Shown: piece by piece, positions 23,714 to 31,869 of the stretch
Numbering within the stretch: position 1 is the first letter of the stretch
Layout of the letters: each line of letters starts with the position of its first letter
Position numbers and translations under genes: made by a program
Notes under the pieces: model-generated
Database searches by the model: none
What the model was told of the DNA's origin: nothing
Seen by the model: the letters and a program-made list of their open reading frames with translations, nothing else
DNA from: Nitrososphaerota archaeon
GTDB taxonomy: Archaea; Thermoproteota; Nitrososphaeria; Nitrososphaerales; Gagatemarchaeaceae
Direction of reading: 5' to 3'
Length of the DNA stretch: 36,650 nucleotides
Assembly: GCA_016193005.1 (NCBI GenBank)
Contig: JACPTA010000157.1
Span: 1-36,650, forward strand

Positions 23714-24112
23714 ATGAATCCCAGCGAGCTCGAAAGGTTCGAAGAGTTCCTCACCGATTTTGTGAGAGAATTGAACCAGGTGTCCGACGAGAGAGGCGTG
23801 GTCCTCGTCGAAGGGAGACGGGACGCGATAGCTCTGCGCAGCATCGGCTACAAGGGAGAGATAGTGAGTATTGCGTCATTGAAGCAGAGAGAGCGCCGGG
23901 GCCTTCTCGAGAGTGCGAATATCGTGGTCATCCTGACCGATCTCGACAGAGAGGGGAGGCAGCTGGCGGCAAGGTACGTGAAGCTCTTGATTCACGACGG
24001 CATCAAGTCGTCTCTCGAATACAGGAAGAGACTCCTTATCGCGTCACACGGTACGTTCCTTCACATCGAGAACCTCAGCAGGTTCGCGCACCTTAACAGA
24101 GAGCTGGGCTGA
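23714..24112 (+). CDS. Small Toprim-domain protein
   Basis: The 132-aa protein is a free-standing Toprim domain of the kind found in archaea next to information-processing genes. The acidic catalytic residues are visible: Glu in GVVLVEGRRDAIALRSIGY, and the DxD of VVILTDLDREGRQLAARYVK. The first strand, helices and SIASLKQRER stretch follow the Toprim pattern. Family members include topoisomerase, primase and RNase M5-type enzymes; this one is probably a metal-dependent nucleic-acid enzyme of unknown substrate. ATG 23714 is chosen because the upstream frame stops at 23663 with no better start. It precedes dnaG, another Toprim protein. Confidence 0.85.
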   Translation: MNPSELERFEEFLTDFVRELNQVSDERGVVLVEGRRDAIALRSIGYKGEIVSIASLKQRERRGLLESANIVVILTDLDREGRQLAARYVKLLIHDGIKSSLEYRKRLLIASHGTFLHIENLSRFAHLNRELG

Positions 24113-24129
24113 CCCGAAATAAGCGAAGT

Positions 24130-24140
24130 TTAAATAAAGG
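24130..24140 (+). promoter_or_regulatory. TATA box of dnaG
   Basis: The segment tttaaataaag is a near-consensus archaeal TATA box. It is 65-75 nt upstream of the dnaG start, predicting a leader of about 40 nt. Confidence 0.6.
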
Positions 24141-24204
24141 TCGGATTCAGCAAGACCCGTAAGGCTTAGTTCTGTTAACTAGCTAAAAAACGAGTTGAAC
24201 GCAT

Positions 24205-25389
24205 TTGCCAGATTCGGGTATAGTAAAGTACCTCGTTAAACTGAGGTTCGAAGTAGATGGTGTAGTGGAACGGGCGGATCTGATCGGTGCCATCTTCGGT
24301 CAGACCGAAGGGTTGTTCGGCCCTGAGATGAATCTGAACGAGCTCCAGAAGAGCTGGAAGGTCGGACGGATAGAGATCAACCTCGAGTCGAAGAACGACA
24401 AGACCTTCGGAGAGGTTCTCGTTCCAATGTCTACCGACATCAACACGGCGGCGCTGATCGCTGCAGCCGTAGAGAGCGTCGACAAGGTGGGACCGTGCTC
24501 CGCAAGAGTGTGGCTGGATGCGATAGACGATGTCCGCGCCACGAAGAGAAAAGCAATCGTCGACAGGGCGAAGACGATCATCAAGGATTGGAGTTCTAGG
24601 ACAACGAGCGAAGGGGAGAACCTGCTCAAAGATGTGGCCGACTCAACGAAGAGAGCCAAGGTGATCAACTATGGAATCGAGAACCTGCCTGCTGGCCCGG
24701 GGGTGTACACCTCTGACCTGGTCTACTTGGTCGAAGGCCGAGCAGATGTGGTGCTCTTCCTCAGGGCCGGTATAGAGAACGTGGTCGCGCTCGAAGGGAC
24801 GAGCGTTCCAGATTCGATTATTGAGCTCGGCCGGAAGAAGAGGCTTGTAGCAATCCTTGACGGAGACAGGGGCGGAGACCTGATTGAGAAGGAGCTTGAG
24901 CAGGTCGTCAAGGTAGAGAAGGTAATCAGGGCTCCTCACGGGAAGGAGGTCGAAGACCTGACCCCGATGGAAGTCATTCAGATGATAAAAGGAGAGGCGC
25001 CTCATAGGGGATACCGGCCCGAGCGTGAGGAGAGGGCGGAGAGGGCCGAGAGACCAGAGAGGGCAGCGCCTGCCAGGGAGAGAGCTGCGGAACCCGTGGT
25101 TGAGAAGGTGAGGGAGATATTCCCGTCAATCAATGGCACGCTTGAAGCGATTGTGCTCGACGAATCTCTCAAGGAAACGGGAAGGTTCCCCATTAGTGAA
25201 CTCGTCCAGAAGATCGAGTCGAACGCCGGCGCGCGCTATCTTGTCTTTGATGGGATAATAACCCAGAGGTTGATCGACTCGGCGGTCAGGGCGGGAGTCA
25301 AGGGAGTGCTCGGCCACCGGATCGGAGACCTGAGAAATGTTCCCCAAGACCTGCAAGTGGAGACGTTCAGGGATATCGGCCTCGAGTAA
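24205..25389 (+). CDS. dnaG: Archaeal DnaG (Toprim primase-like protein)
   Basis: The 394-aa protein is archaeal DnaG. The N-terminal domain (KYLVKLRFEVDGVVERADLI, RIEINLESK) precedes the Toprim core at about residues 165-260, with Glu in VYLVEGRADVVLFLRAGIEN and the acidic pair in VAILDGDRGGDLIEKELE. A low-complexity Glu/Arg/Ala linker (about 270-300, EREERAERAERPERAAPARE) separates it from a C-terminal domain. Archaeal DnaG has primase activity in vitro and also associates with the exosome (family knowledge). Start TTG 24205; 9 nt separate it from the pelota gene. Confidence 0.95.
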   Translation: MPDSGIVKYLVKLRFEVDGVVERADLIGAIFGQTEGLFGPEMNLNELQKSWKVGRIEINLESKNDKTFGEVLVPMSTDINTAALIAAAVESVDKVGPCSARVWLDAIDDVRATKRKAIVDRAKTIIKDWSSRTTSEGENLLKDVADSTKRAKVINYGIENLPAGPGVYTSDLVYLVEGRADVVLFLRAGIENVVALEGTSVPDSIIELGRKKRLVAILDGDRGGDLIEKELEQVVKVEKVIRAPHGKEVEDLTPMEVIQMIKGEAPHRGYRPEREERAERAERPERAAPARERAAEPVVEKVREIFPSINGTLEAIVLDESLKETGRFPISELVQKIESNAGARYLVFDGIITQRLIDSAVRAGVKGVLGHRIGDLRNVPQDLQVETFRDIGLE

Positions 25390-25398
25390 TCCCGCTGC

Positions 25399-26457
25399 TT
25401 GATAGTTTCGCGCTTCACCCCAAAACAGGGAACCTGCTCATTACTCGTCGAGAACTCGGACGACCTCTGGACACTCAGGCGGCTCGTGAGCGTCGGAGAC
25501 ACGGTTGTCACCAAGACCTCTAGGGTCGTAAAGCACGAGGAAGAGTACTCAAGACCGGACCGAGGAGAGAGGGTCAAGATAACCATCGCCCTTGAGGTTG
25601 AAGCGATAGTCCTCGACAGGAGTGTCGACAGGCTTCGAGTCAGGGGAAAGATCGTCGAAGCGAGCGATGAGAGTGTTAGCAAGGCTGGCAGCCATTCCAT
25701 ATCGATCTCGCCGGGCCATGGGCTGACACTGAATAAGGGCGAATGGCTCCCACTCCATACAAACATACTCAACTCTTCCAAGAAAGTCGGGCGGAGGTTC
25801 CTCGTCGTCACGATAGACAGGAGAGGCGCCGGGATTGGACTCCTGACCGGCTCACACCTCACGATAGTCTCGACAGAGGATTCTGGGGTGGGAGGGAAGA
25901 GGTTCAAGGAGGGCAATCCGCAGTCTTTCTTCAAGGACGTCATCGGCGTGCTGAAGAACTCTTGGAGGGAGGGCGACACAATAGTACTGGCTGGCCCTGG
26001 CCACACCAAGCTCACCTTGGCAAATTTGCTCTCCTCCGAGCATGACCTTGCGAAGAACGTCTCGGTATTGGAAGGATTCGACCTCGCCGATGCCGACGGC
26101 GTCAGGAGCCTCATAAAATTCGAGGGATTCCAGAAGATAGCCTCGGACAGCGTCCTCGTCGAAGTTCAGACTATCGTCAACGAAGTCGTGAAGAGAATTT
26201 CCAAGGGCGACCCCAGGGTGGCCTACGCCCTCGATCGTGTGAAGGAGCGAGCAGAGGCAGGGGCCGTCGAATCCTGCGTACTTTCCGACGATGCCTTCAT
26301 ACACGGAGTGAGGGAAGAGGATGTAGTCGCGGTGCTGAACAGGATTGAACAGAAGGGAGGGAGAGTCTACCTCGCTGACTCATCATTGGAACTCGGGAAG
26401 CAGGTCTCCTCCTTCGGCGGAATTATTGCCTTGCTCCGCTACGCCGTTAGAGCTTGA
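25399..26457 (+). CDS. pelA: Pelota (Dom34), ribosome-rescue factor
   Basis: The 352-aa protein is archaeal pelota, which recognises stalled ribosomes with aIF1alpha/ABCE1 and promotes subunit splitting. The N-terminal Sm-like domain shows SLLVENSDDLWTLRRLVSVG and RVVKHEEEYSRPDRGERVKI. The central domain contains FFKDVIGVLKNSWREGDTI and IVLAGPGHTKLTLANLL. The C-terminal domain includes AVESCVLSDDAFIH and FGGIIALLRYAVRA. It has no GGQ motif, which separates it from release factor aRF1. Start TTG 25399, close behind dnaG. Its 3' end overlaps the convergent membrane gene by 11 nt. Confidence 0.95.
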   Translation: MIVSRFTPKQGTCSLLVENSDDLWTLRRLVSVGDTVVTKTSRVVKHEEEYSRPDRGERVKITIALEVEAIVLDRSVDRLRVRGKIVEASDESVSKAGSHSISISPGHGLTLNKGEWLPLHTNILNSSKKVGRRFLVVTIDRRGAGIGLLTGSHLTIVSTEDSGVGGKRFKEGNPQSFFKDVIGVLKNSWREGDTIVLAGPGHTKLTLANLLSSEHDLAKNVSVLEGFDLADADGVRSLIKFEGFQKIASDSVLVEVQTIVNEVVKRISKGDPRVAYALDRVKERAEAGAVESCVLSDDAFIHGVREEDVVAVLNRIEQKGGRVYLADSSLELGKQVSSFGGIIALLRYAVRA

Positions 26458-26770
26458 TTAGGGCCGGCAGGATGAACTCCGAGAGTACTGCCAGAAAGAG
26501 GCCTCCGGTTACCATATCTCTTCCAAGATTCTTGTGCAGCTGTGTGAAGTAGAGGAGGGCTCCAATCAGAAATGCGGCGACGTACGCCAATCTCGCTAGG
26601 CGTGTTGCGGCCGAGTCAAGCGCTATGACGAACTGGGTGGCGTTGGCCGCAATTCCGCCAGAGAGCTGCTGGATTACCGTGGCGATGTCTGGGTACCGTG
26701 AACCCTCCAACAGTAACGGAGCCAAGAGTAGCATACTCTCTATCGCAGCCAGCACGTTGGGTAACGGCAT
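26447..26770 (-). CDS. Small three-helix membrane protein
   Basis: Function unknown. The 107-aa product has hydrophobic segments at about residues 8-22, 57-75 and 86-105, and a polar loop (IQQLSGGIAANATQ) between the first two. It starts at ATG 26770, 42 nt from the S2P protease stop, and reads from the same strand. Its 3' end overlaps the 3' end of pelota by 11 nt. It may be in an operon with the S2P-type protease gene upstream; that is inference from spacing. Confidence 0.6.
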   Translation of the reverse strand: MPLPNVLAAIESMLLLAPLLLEGSRYPDIATVIQQLSGGIAANATQFVIALDSAATRLARLAYVAAFLIGALLYFTQLHKNLGRDMVTGGLFLAVLSEFILPALIKL

Positions 26771-26812
26771 CGCGTGACCATGATGCCAGATTATTTAACC
26801 GACGATAATTTG

Positions 26813-28081
26813 TCAGAAGATGAACGCGCTCAGGTAAGGCCCGGCGACGACCACAAGGATCATGGCAACAACTAACATGGTGACCCAAGATGTTATCCTC
26901 CTTGCGAAATCCTCGGTTATCCTGCCCTTCCCCAAGGACTTCACCGCGGCCTCGAAAGCCTGCCCCCCATCCATCGGATAGATGGGTAGGCTGTTGAAGA
27001 TTGCGAGGTTGAAGTTGATGAACCAGAGCCAAAAGAGCAAGCTGGTCACCGCTGGAAGAGCAGCTCCGAGGGGTGACTTGTAGAACGCCAACCACTGGTC
27101 GGCGATTGGAACGAACTGCTGACACCTCGGCAGGGTGGGTATGCAGACATAGACTAGAGGGTTCCTCAGTATCGAACTCCAGTAATTTCCCAACAGTTCA
27201 TTCAGCTGATCCAGACTGGTCTGCTCAACCCCCAAGAACGCGAAGGCCGAGGTCGTGTTCGTCCTCGTGTCAAGAACCACGATTTTTCCAAGCGTCAGAT
27301 TATCGAGCCTAATCGTATTTCCTTCTCTCCATATCGTGAGGTTGATTACTTGCCCTGGTCTGAACGTCGAATTGTCACGGAGTATGATAAGATTGTTAAC
27401 GGGCTTGTCGTTGATCGCGGTGATGAAGTCCCCCGGCATGACACCTGCCAAGTTGGCGGCCGAGTGAACGTCAGGGGTGTTCTGGACGACAGAGACTATC
27501 CCCGCGCCCTGCACCTGAGGAACCATCGTACCGACAGTGGCTACCAGCAAGAGTAACGAAATCACGGCGATGATGAAGTTTATCCCCGAACCAGCAGCGA
27601 GCACCCTCCCGGTGTCCCTCGCCCTGGCAGACTTGAGCTGCTTGTCGTCGACCTCCACGAACGCCCCGATTGGAATCACCAGGAACAAGAGCAGGCCAGC
27701 TGATTTCACCGGGAAGCCGAGGCTTCTTGCCACGATCCCGTGCGATGCCTCATGCACGAATACGGCGGCTATGAGCGCGAGCCATCCGTAGACTATGGGG
27801 ATGTAAGGATTGACGCCTGGGAAGACGACGTTGGCAAGCGGTGTGAGAGTCCTGACGTACTCGATGAGCCTGATCCCTTGCGGCGAAAAGAAGATGGTGA
27901 GCGTCCCAAGTATCAGAAACAATGCAGCTGCCGCAGCCACGGGCATTATGTAGAGCATGATCCAAGCGAGCGGCTTGGTCACCCTGAAGGCACCCAACCT
28001 GTCAAGCAGGCTCAGCCCCGTCTTCGTCCTGAGCATCAAGACGCCGTACTTGAAGGTGACCCTCCTGTACTCTTCTTCCAA
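26813..28081 (-). CDS. Site-2 protease-type membrane metalloprotease with PDZ domain
   Basis: The 422-aa protein is an M50 (S2P/RseP-like) intramembrane zinc protease. The HExxH metal site appears in AVFVHEASHGIVARSLGF (about residues 109-126). The third ligand motif appears in FNSLPIYPMDGGQAFEA (about residues 375-390). Between them lies a PDZ-like domain (AGVMPGDFITAINDKPVNNL). About six or seven transmembrane helices are visible. The family cleaves membrane-tethered transcription factors or signal peptides. Start ATG 28081, divergent from the tRNA thiolase gene with about 70 nt between them. The substrate is not evident from the neighbours. Confidence 0.9.
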   Translation of the reverse strand: MEEEYRRVTFKYGVLMLRTKTGLSLLDRLGAFRVTKPLAWIMLYIMPVAAAAALFLILGTLTIFFSPQGIRLIEYVRTLTPLANVVFPGVNPYIPIVYGWLALIAAVFVHEASHGIVARSLGFPVKSAGLLLFLVIPIGAFVEVDDKQLKSARARDTGRVLAAGSGINFIIAVISLLLLVATVGTMVPQVQGAGIVSVVQNTPDVHSAANLAGVMPGDFITAINDKPVNNLIILRDNSTFRPGQVINLTIWREGNTIRLDNLTLGKIVVLDTRTNTTSAFAFLGVEQTSLDQLNELLGNYWSSILRNPLVYVCIPTLPRCQQFVPIADQWLAFYKSPLGAALPAVTSLLFWLWFINFNLAIFNSLPIYPMDGGQAFEAAVKSLGKGRITEDFARRITSWVTMLVVAMILVVVAGPYLSAFIF

Positions 28082-28150
28082 GGAATCCGGAGGCGCCGCG
28101 ATAGGCTATCGCTTTAAGTCTTAGTATCGTGAGGAGCAGGATTCAGAATC

Positions 28151-29107
28151 ATGGGTGCCTCCGCATGCGCGAGATGCCAAGGGAAGGCCGTGTACACGAG
28201 GAGGTATTCTGGTGAGTCGCTCTGCGCTTCATGCTTCAAGGATTCGATCGTCGAGAAGACGAAGAGGACCATCTCAAAGTACGATATGCTCAACTATGGG
28301 CAGAGGGTCGGAGTCGCCGTCTCCGGGGGGAAGGACAGCCTCTCGCTTCTCCAGGTGCTGCACGGCATCAACAGGGACAAGAGATTCACTCTCGTTGCCT
28401 TGACGGTCGACGAGGGAGTCGAGGGATACAGGGAGGAGGCCGTCGATCACGCAGCGAACCTCGTCAGGAAGCTCGGCGTAGAGCACATCTTGGTTTCATA
28501 CAAGCAACTCTACGGTTTCACATTGGACGAGGCGCTAGACTGGAAGGACGAGAGAGACATGTCATCTTGCAGCATTTGCGGAGTCTTCAGGAGGCGGGCC
28601 ATCGACGAGGCCGCAGTTCGTGCGGGGGTCGACGTGATTGCCACGGCTCATAACCTCGATGACTATGCGCAAACTTTCCTCATGAACTTGCTGCACGGGG
28701 ACGCCGATAGGCTGGCATGGCTCGACCCTACAATCCTTGACGACGATTTCCCGCTCAGGAGGGTCAAGCCTTTCATGGAGATCTACGAAGAGGAGATTGC
28801 GCTCTACGCGTACTTCTCTGCGATACCATTCCAGAGCGTAAGCTGCCCGTACATGCACGAGGGTCTGCGGAGCGAAGTGAGGGACTTTCTCAACGAGATG
28901 GAGGCGAAGCATGCCGGAATGAAAAACGTGTTACTCAGGTCGAGCCTTCTGGTGGCATCCAAGCTCTCCTCTCTCGAGAAGGGCTTTGGCTCAATCCCCT
29001 GCTCCATATGTGGAAAACCATCATCAAAAGGCACCTGCAACGTATGCACGATGAAGAAGTTGGTTGCGGAGCATTCGAAGTCAGTCCTCAGCCCCAGTCG
29101 CGTCTAA
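28151..29107 (+). CDS. TtuA/Ncs6-type tRNA 2-thiolation protein
   Basis: The 318-aa PP-loop ATPase activates a tRNA uridine for thiolation. The N-terminal zinc finger is CARCQGKAVYTRRYSGE then CASC. The PP-loop is VAVSGGKDSLSLLQV. The C..C set in MSSCSICGVFRRRAIDEAA includes residues used in thiol transfer or [4Fe-4S] binding in the family. Motif IATAHNLDDYAQTFLMN follows, and a second zinc finger (CSICGKPSSKGTCNVC) ends the protein. It fits TtuA (s2U54 of tRNA, thermophiles) or Ncs6 (s2U34); I cannot decide which from sequence alone. ATG 28161-type alternatives are in other frames. It lies immediately upstream of the SRP RNA gene. Confidence 0.9.
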   Translation: MGASACARCQGKAVYTRRYSGESLCASCFKDSIVEKTKRTISKYDMLNYGQRVGVAVSGGKDSLSLLQVLHGINRDKRFTLVALTVDEGVEGYREEAVDHAANLVRKLGVEHILVSYKQLYGFTLDEALDWKDERDMSSCSICGVFRRRAIDEAAVRAGVDVIATAHNLDDYAQTFLMNLLHGDADRLAWLDPTILDDDFPLRRVKPFMEIYEEEIALYAYFSAIPFQSVSCPYMHEGLRSEVRDFLNEMEAKHAGMKNVLLRSSLLVASKLSSLEKGFGSIPCSICGKPSSKGTCNVCTMKKLVAEHSKSVLSPSRV

Positions 29108-29133
29108 CCTAGACCGGTAACCGAGGAGCAGCT

Positions 29134-29140
29134 AAATATA
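29134..29140 (+). promoter_or_regulatory. TATA box of the SRP RNA gene
   Basis: AAATATA lies about 25 nt upstream of the SRP RNA 5' end near 29160, which fits the spacing seen elsewhere in the window. Confidence 0.55.
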
Positions 29141-29159
29141 CTGCTGGCATGTTGCAATC

Positions 29160-29480
29160 TCGGTGGTGGGTAGGGTCTGGAGGTTAGCCGTCTCCGTCAA
29201 CTGAAACCGGCTACACGCAGTGGCCAGTAAACCGTCGGGTAAAGCTATCTCTCCTGCTACCTGCGAGTGACTGCAGAATGATCTCACGCCGAAGTGGGTG
29301 GTCATGAGGAGCGGTCTCCTCGAAGGAGGGGTCCCGACTCTTAATCGCCGAACCGAGCGAGGTCCGGGAGGGAGCATCTCTAAGGTGACGTGGCCACGCT
29401 GCTTCGTCTACGTGGAGGACTGTAACTCGCTCGTGATTGGGGCAGGGTGGGGTAGTGAACTCCGATGGAGCCGCCACCAT
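29160..29480 (+). ncRNA. 7S signal recognition particle RNA
   Basis: The stretch has no protein-coding signal. It does contain the SRP helix 8 signature ggtccgggagggagca (29361-29376), which matches the archaeal/eukaryal GGUCCGGAAGGxAGCA consensus apart from GGGAG for GGAAG. The 5' end ggtggtgg (29162-29169) pairs with ccgccacc (29471-29478), closing a long rod as expected of archaeal SRP RNA (about 320 nt). With SRP54 and SRP19 it targets secretory proteins to the membrane. The ends are approximate. It is preceded by a TATA-like aaatata. Confidence 0.85.
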
Positions 29481-29551
29481 CTACTGGTGAATCCTCAATC
29501 CATATTCGAGCATCGGAACAAATTCTTCACCATGCTTATGTGCAATAAACC

Positions 29552-29818
29552 GTGGCGGCCTCTTCCCCATTGGTCAAGGTTCCAACAGCAGAAGAGAAGG
29601 CCCAGAGGAGACTCGCGATAGTGCTCGAGGGTTACCTGAGCGGGGAGAAATGGGCGAAGGAGAGAGTCCTGCGAGACGAAGTGAGCAGATGGGGTCCCAA
29701 CACTCTGGAACAAGTCTTGGAGTCGGCCCGGTTTTCATACATGATGTCGATTAATCCAAGGAAGCTGGAACAGGTCAGAAAGAAATTTCTGAAGCGCCGA
29801 GTCGTTGTGCAGGTCTGA
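29552..29818 (+). CDS. Conserved-looking small protein, unknown
   Basis: The 88-aa product is a soluble, mostly helical protein, rich in Lys/Arg/Glu, with a helical hairpin (EEKAQRRLAIVLEGYLSGEK) followed by an amphipathic helix and a basic C-terminus (KKFLKRRVVVQV). It has a GTG start at 29552 and no cysteine or membrane segment. It follows the SRP RNA but shares no evident function with it. It may be a nucleic-acid-binding or chaperone-like protein; I recognise no family. Confidence 0.5.
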   Translation: MAASSPLVKVPTAEEKAQRRLAIVLEGYLSGEKWAKERVLRDEVSRWGPNTLEQVLESARFSYMMSINPRKLEQVRKKFLKRRVVVQV

Positions 29819-29961
29819 GATGCGTCACTCGCAAGAGAATGAGTCTTAACTGATATCGTCAGCTCAAGCAACGATGCGTAAGAACGATCAAGATGATTTC
29901 GGCTTTACCTTGCCGCTTCCTGAGTTCCTGAGCCAGGTGTTAAGAGGCCACTTCGTCGTAG

Positions 29962-29970
29962 GTTTAAATC
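29962..29970 (+). promoter_or_regulatory. TATA box before the 29995-30141 RNA candidate
   Basis: The segment gtttaaatc is a canonical TTTAAA-type box centred 29 nt upstream of the position where the terminal helix of the RNA candidate begins. Confidence 0.5.
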
Positions 29971-29994
29971 GTCTACTCCCTTTCATTTCTCTCT

Positions 29995-30141
29995 CGCCGG
30001 GGTTGCCTAACTCGGCAGGATGACCCTCTGGTTTCACCTGATTAGGCTAATGTCGGAGATCGAGGCACCGACGAGAAGACATAGGCTGCAAGTTGAAATG
30101 TCTCTCTGTTCGGAAGAGAGCCTGCTCGATAATCCCTAGCG
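29995..30141 (+). ncRNA. Candidate structured RNA of unknown identity
   Basis: The sequence can fold as a compact multi-helix RNA. A terminal helix joins CGC (29995-29997) and GGG (30000-30002) with CCC (30134-30136) and GCG (30139-30141). Inside are four consecutive hairpins: GCCTAA/TTAGGC (30005-30010, 30042-30047), GTCGG/CCGAC (30052-30056, 30068-30072), AGACAT/ATGTCT (30077-30082, 30098-30103) and CTCTCT/AGAGAG (30102-30107, 30115-30120). A TATA box sits at the right distance. It is not recognisably RNase P, 5S, SRP or a tRNA. The first bases (GCCGGGGTTGCC) resemble a tRNA 5' half, but no matching 3' half follows. This is a hypothesis. Confidence 0.45.
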
Positions 30142-30199
30142 CTCACGTACCTGCATTCCAAGTTCTATAGCCTGCCAGTTGGCAAAAATTGAGTTCAGT

Positions 30200-31480
30200 T
30201 TATGACGGCGGGAAGTTATCTGGGTCGATTACGAACCAAACCCCGCCGACTCCTTGGCCGTTCGTATCGCCTGGCTTGTTGTCGTTTGCGAAGTAGTATA
30301 ATGGCCAGTCCCTAAATGTAAGTTGTTGTGAGCCATCAGCTCGCGATATCTGTTTAAAGTCGCTCATGTTCATCGTGGAAGGTATTTCAACCGTAGCCGG
30401 GTTGAAGGGTGGCCAGGCGGCTGCGCAAGCATCAGAGCAATTGCTGACCCCGGGCTTATCAATCGCAAAGTAGTATAGTGTCCTACCTCTGTCATCAACA
30501 ATGTACAGCCCTATTCCAGCCTTGTTAGCCAGCATCAGGGTGTAGGATGGCTTCATTACGAACCACACCTTTCCAAGTCCTTCACCATTGGCCTCCCCTG
30601 GCTTGGCATCTCCGGCGAAGTAGTAGAGAGGCCAGCCCTTGTATGTAAGCTGCTTTGTGCCGTCCGCTCTGAAGATTGTCTTAAACTCAGAACTATCTAG
30701 GGTGGATGGGACATCAACCCGACTTACCGAGAAGGTGGGCCAGTTCCCGACGCATGCATCTACGCAGCTACTATTACCGCTACTTGGAACGTCATTAGCA
30801 AAGTAATATAGCGTCCTTCCCTGCGAGTCGACGAAGTACTGGCCGAGAGCCTGATTGTTGAGGAGCATCAGGCTGTAAAAGGGCTTTGCTACGAACCAGA
30901 CATTCCCCAAACCCTCGCCGTTCCTATCCCCTGGTACATTGTCATTCGCGAAGTAATAGAGTGGCCATCCTCGGTAAGCTAACTGCTGGGCGCTGTCCGG
31001 TCTCGTTATGACCATAAAGTCTGAGGCGTCGAGTCCGGGCGGCACATTGATACTCTTCACGAAGAATGCTGGCCATGCGGCTATGCAGCTGTCGATGCAA
31101 CTGCTAGCGCCGCTCCCGGGAATATCGATCGTGAAGTAATAGAGAGTCCTCCCCTCTGAATCTGTGAGGAATGTTCCAAGAATTTCATCCTGCGAGAGGG
31201 CTATGGAGAATTGAGGTACGGTTTCAGTTATCGTAATAGTCTTCTCCTCAGTTTTGGTGTTAGTTATCGTGGATGCCTCAGCCACAGTCATCGTCCTCTC
31301 CTCCGTCAACGTACTCGTCACTGTACTGGTCGAAGTATGTTCAACGGTCTGAGTTGTTTGGCCGGTAGCAAGAGTGCCTGAGATGTACGCTACCGCGCCT
31401 ACAACAATTATCAAAGCAATAAGCCCCGCTGTTAGACCAGAGATCTTGCCGCGTGATTGACTGCTCACGATGTCTGACAC
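30200..31480 (-). CDS. Surface protein with three YxFxxD-type repeat modules
   Basis: The 426-aa protein has an N-terminal transmembrane anchor (about residues 15-37), a Thr/Ser/Glu-rich stalk (about 40-92, with TVTSTLTEERTMTVAEASTI) and three tandem modules (about 95-200, 205-310, 312-420). Each module holds paired copies of a LYYFxxDxPG motif (SEGRTLYYFTIDIPGSG, then WPLYYFANDNVPGD), a paired-cysteine SSCIDSCIAAWP and NVWFVAKP. This matches predicted lipoproteins of the secreted-repeat family PF03640/COG4315, function unknown. Here the anchor has no lipobox cysteine. The start GTG 31480 lies within a perfect inverted repeat. Confidence 0.8.
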   Translation of the reverse strand: MSDIVSSQSRGKISGLTAGLIALIIVVGAVAYISGTLATGQTTQTVEHTSTSTVTSTLTEERTMTVAEASTITNTKTEEKTITITETVPQFSIALSQDEILGTFLTDSEGRTLYYFTIDIPGSGASSCIDSCIAAWPAFFVKSINVPPGLDASDFMVITRPDSAQQLAYRGWPLYYFANDNVPGDRNGEGLGNVWFVAKPFYSLMLLNNQALGQYFVDSQGRTLYYFANDVPSSGNSSCVDACVGNWPTFSVSRVDVPSTLDSSEFKTIFRADGTKQLTYKGWPLYYFAGDAKPGEANGEGLGKVWFVMKPSYTLMLANKAGIGLYIVDDRGRTLYYFAIDKPGVSNCSDACAAAWPPFNPATVEIPSTMNMSDFKQISRADGSQQLTFRDWPLYYFANDNKPGDTNGQGVGGVWFVIDPDNFPPS

Positions 31481-31491
31481 GAAAGTCAGAC
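31472..31491. promoter_or_regulatory. Perfect 7-bp inverted repeat spanning the start of the repeat-protein gene
   Basis: GTCTGAC (31472-31478) and GTCAGAC (31485-31491) are separated by 6 nt. The GTG start codon (31480-31478 on the minus strand) lies within the repeat. It would form an RNA hairpin at the start site or act as a DNA operator, and a TATA-like cgataaagc (31497-31505) is adjacent. Confidence 0.5.
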
Positions 31492-31545
31492 GAGCTTTAT
31501 CGTTTTTCCAAGATTGTTCCAGTTTTAGTCCCAGATTTTCTAGAA

Positions 31546-31836
31546 TTATCGGGAGGTAACCGCTAGCAGGAGAAGACTTCCTGCGAAGTAGAGTGTTTGA
31601 ATGACCATGATGGGAATGGCTACAGGCGGACCGTATGATTCTGCCAGATCAAGATAATAAAATACAGCAGAGATATTTGCGATTGTAAAGAGAGAGACGG
31701 CTACTATGACAAGGCCTAGGAGGCGGCCGCGAGTCTGGTACCAGTTTTTCACGTAGATTGCGAGGGCTATCATAAGCACTAGTGCGCTTACGCCAGCGAG
31801 GACTACGTCAAGCATCCATATGAAACCCAGCGCCAT
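31546..31836 (-). CDS. Small membrane protein (three helices)
   Basis: Function unknown. The 96-aa product has hydrophobic segments at about residues 3-27, 37-60 and 70-93, with a short basic loop (KNWYQTRGR). It sits between a winged-helix regulator (34 nt upstream) and the surface repeat protein (65 nt downstream) on the same strand, so the three may be one unit. ATG 31836 starts it. It could be a partner for anchoring or export of the repeat protein; this is inference from context. Confidence 0.55.
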   Translation of the reverse strand: MALGFIWMLDVVLAGVSALVLMIALAIYVKNWYQTRGRLLGLVIVAVSLFTIANISAVFYYLDLAESYGPPVAIPIMVIQTLYFAGSLLLLAVTSR

Positions 31837-31869
31837 CTAGTAGACCCACCCTCGTATCCCGAGGTTCAT

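Noticed and set aside
23455-23844. 129-aa minus-strand ORF across the pheT/Toprim interval
   Set aside because: It overlaps both plus-strand genes, has no recognisable domain and no promoter; the open frame fits GC-rich composition.
29874-30022. 49-aa ORF starting at ATG 29874
   Set aside because: Its 3' half runs through a TATA box and the RNA candidate, and it has no family resemblance I can support. It stays an alternative explanation for that region.
29995-30070. tRNA-Glu-like 5' half
   Set aside because: The first bases resemble an acceptor and D-arm, but there is no complementary 3' acceptor or T-arm downstream in this window. A split tRNA cannot be excluded.
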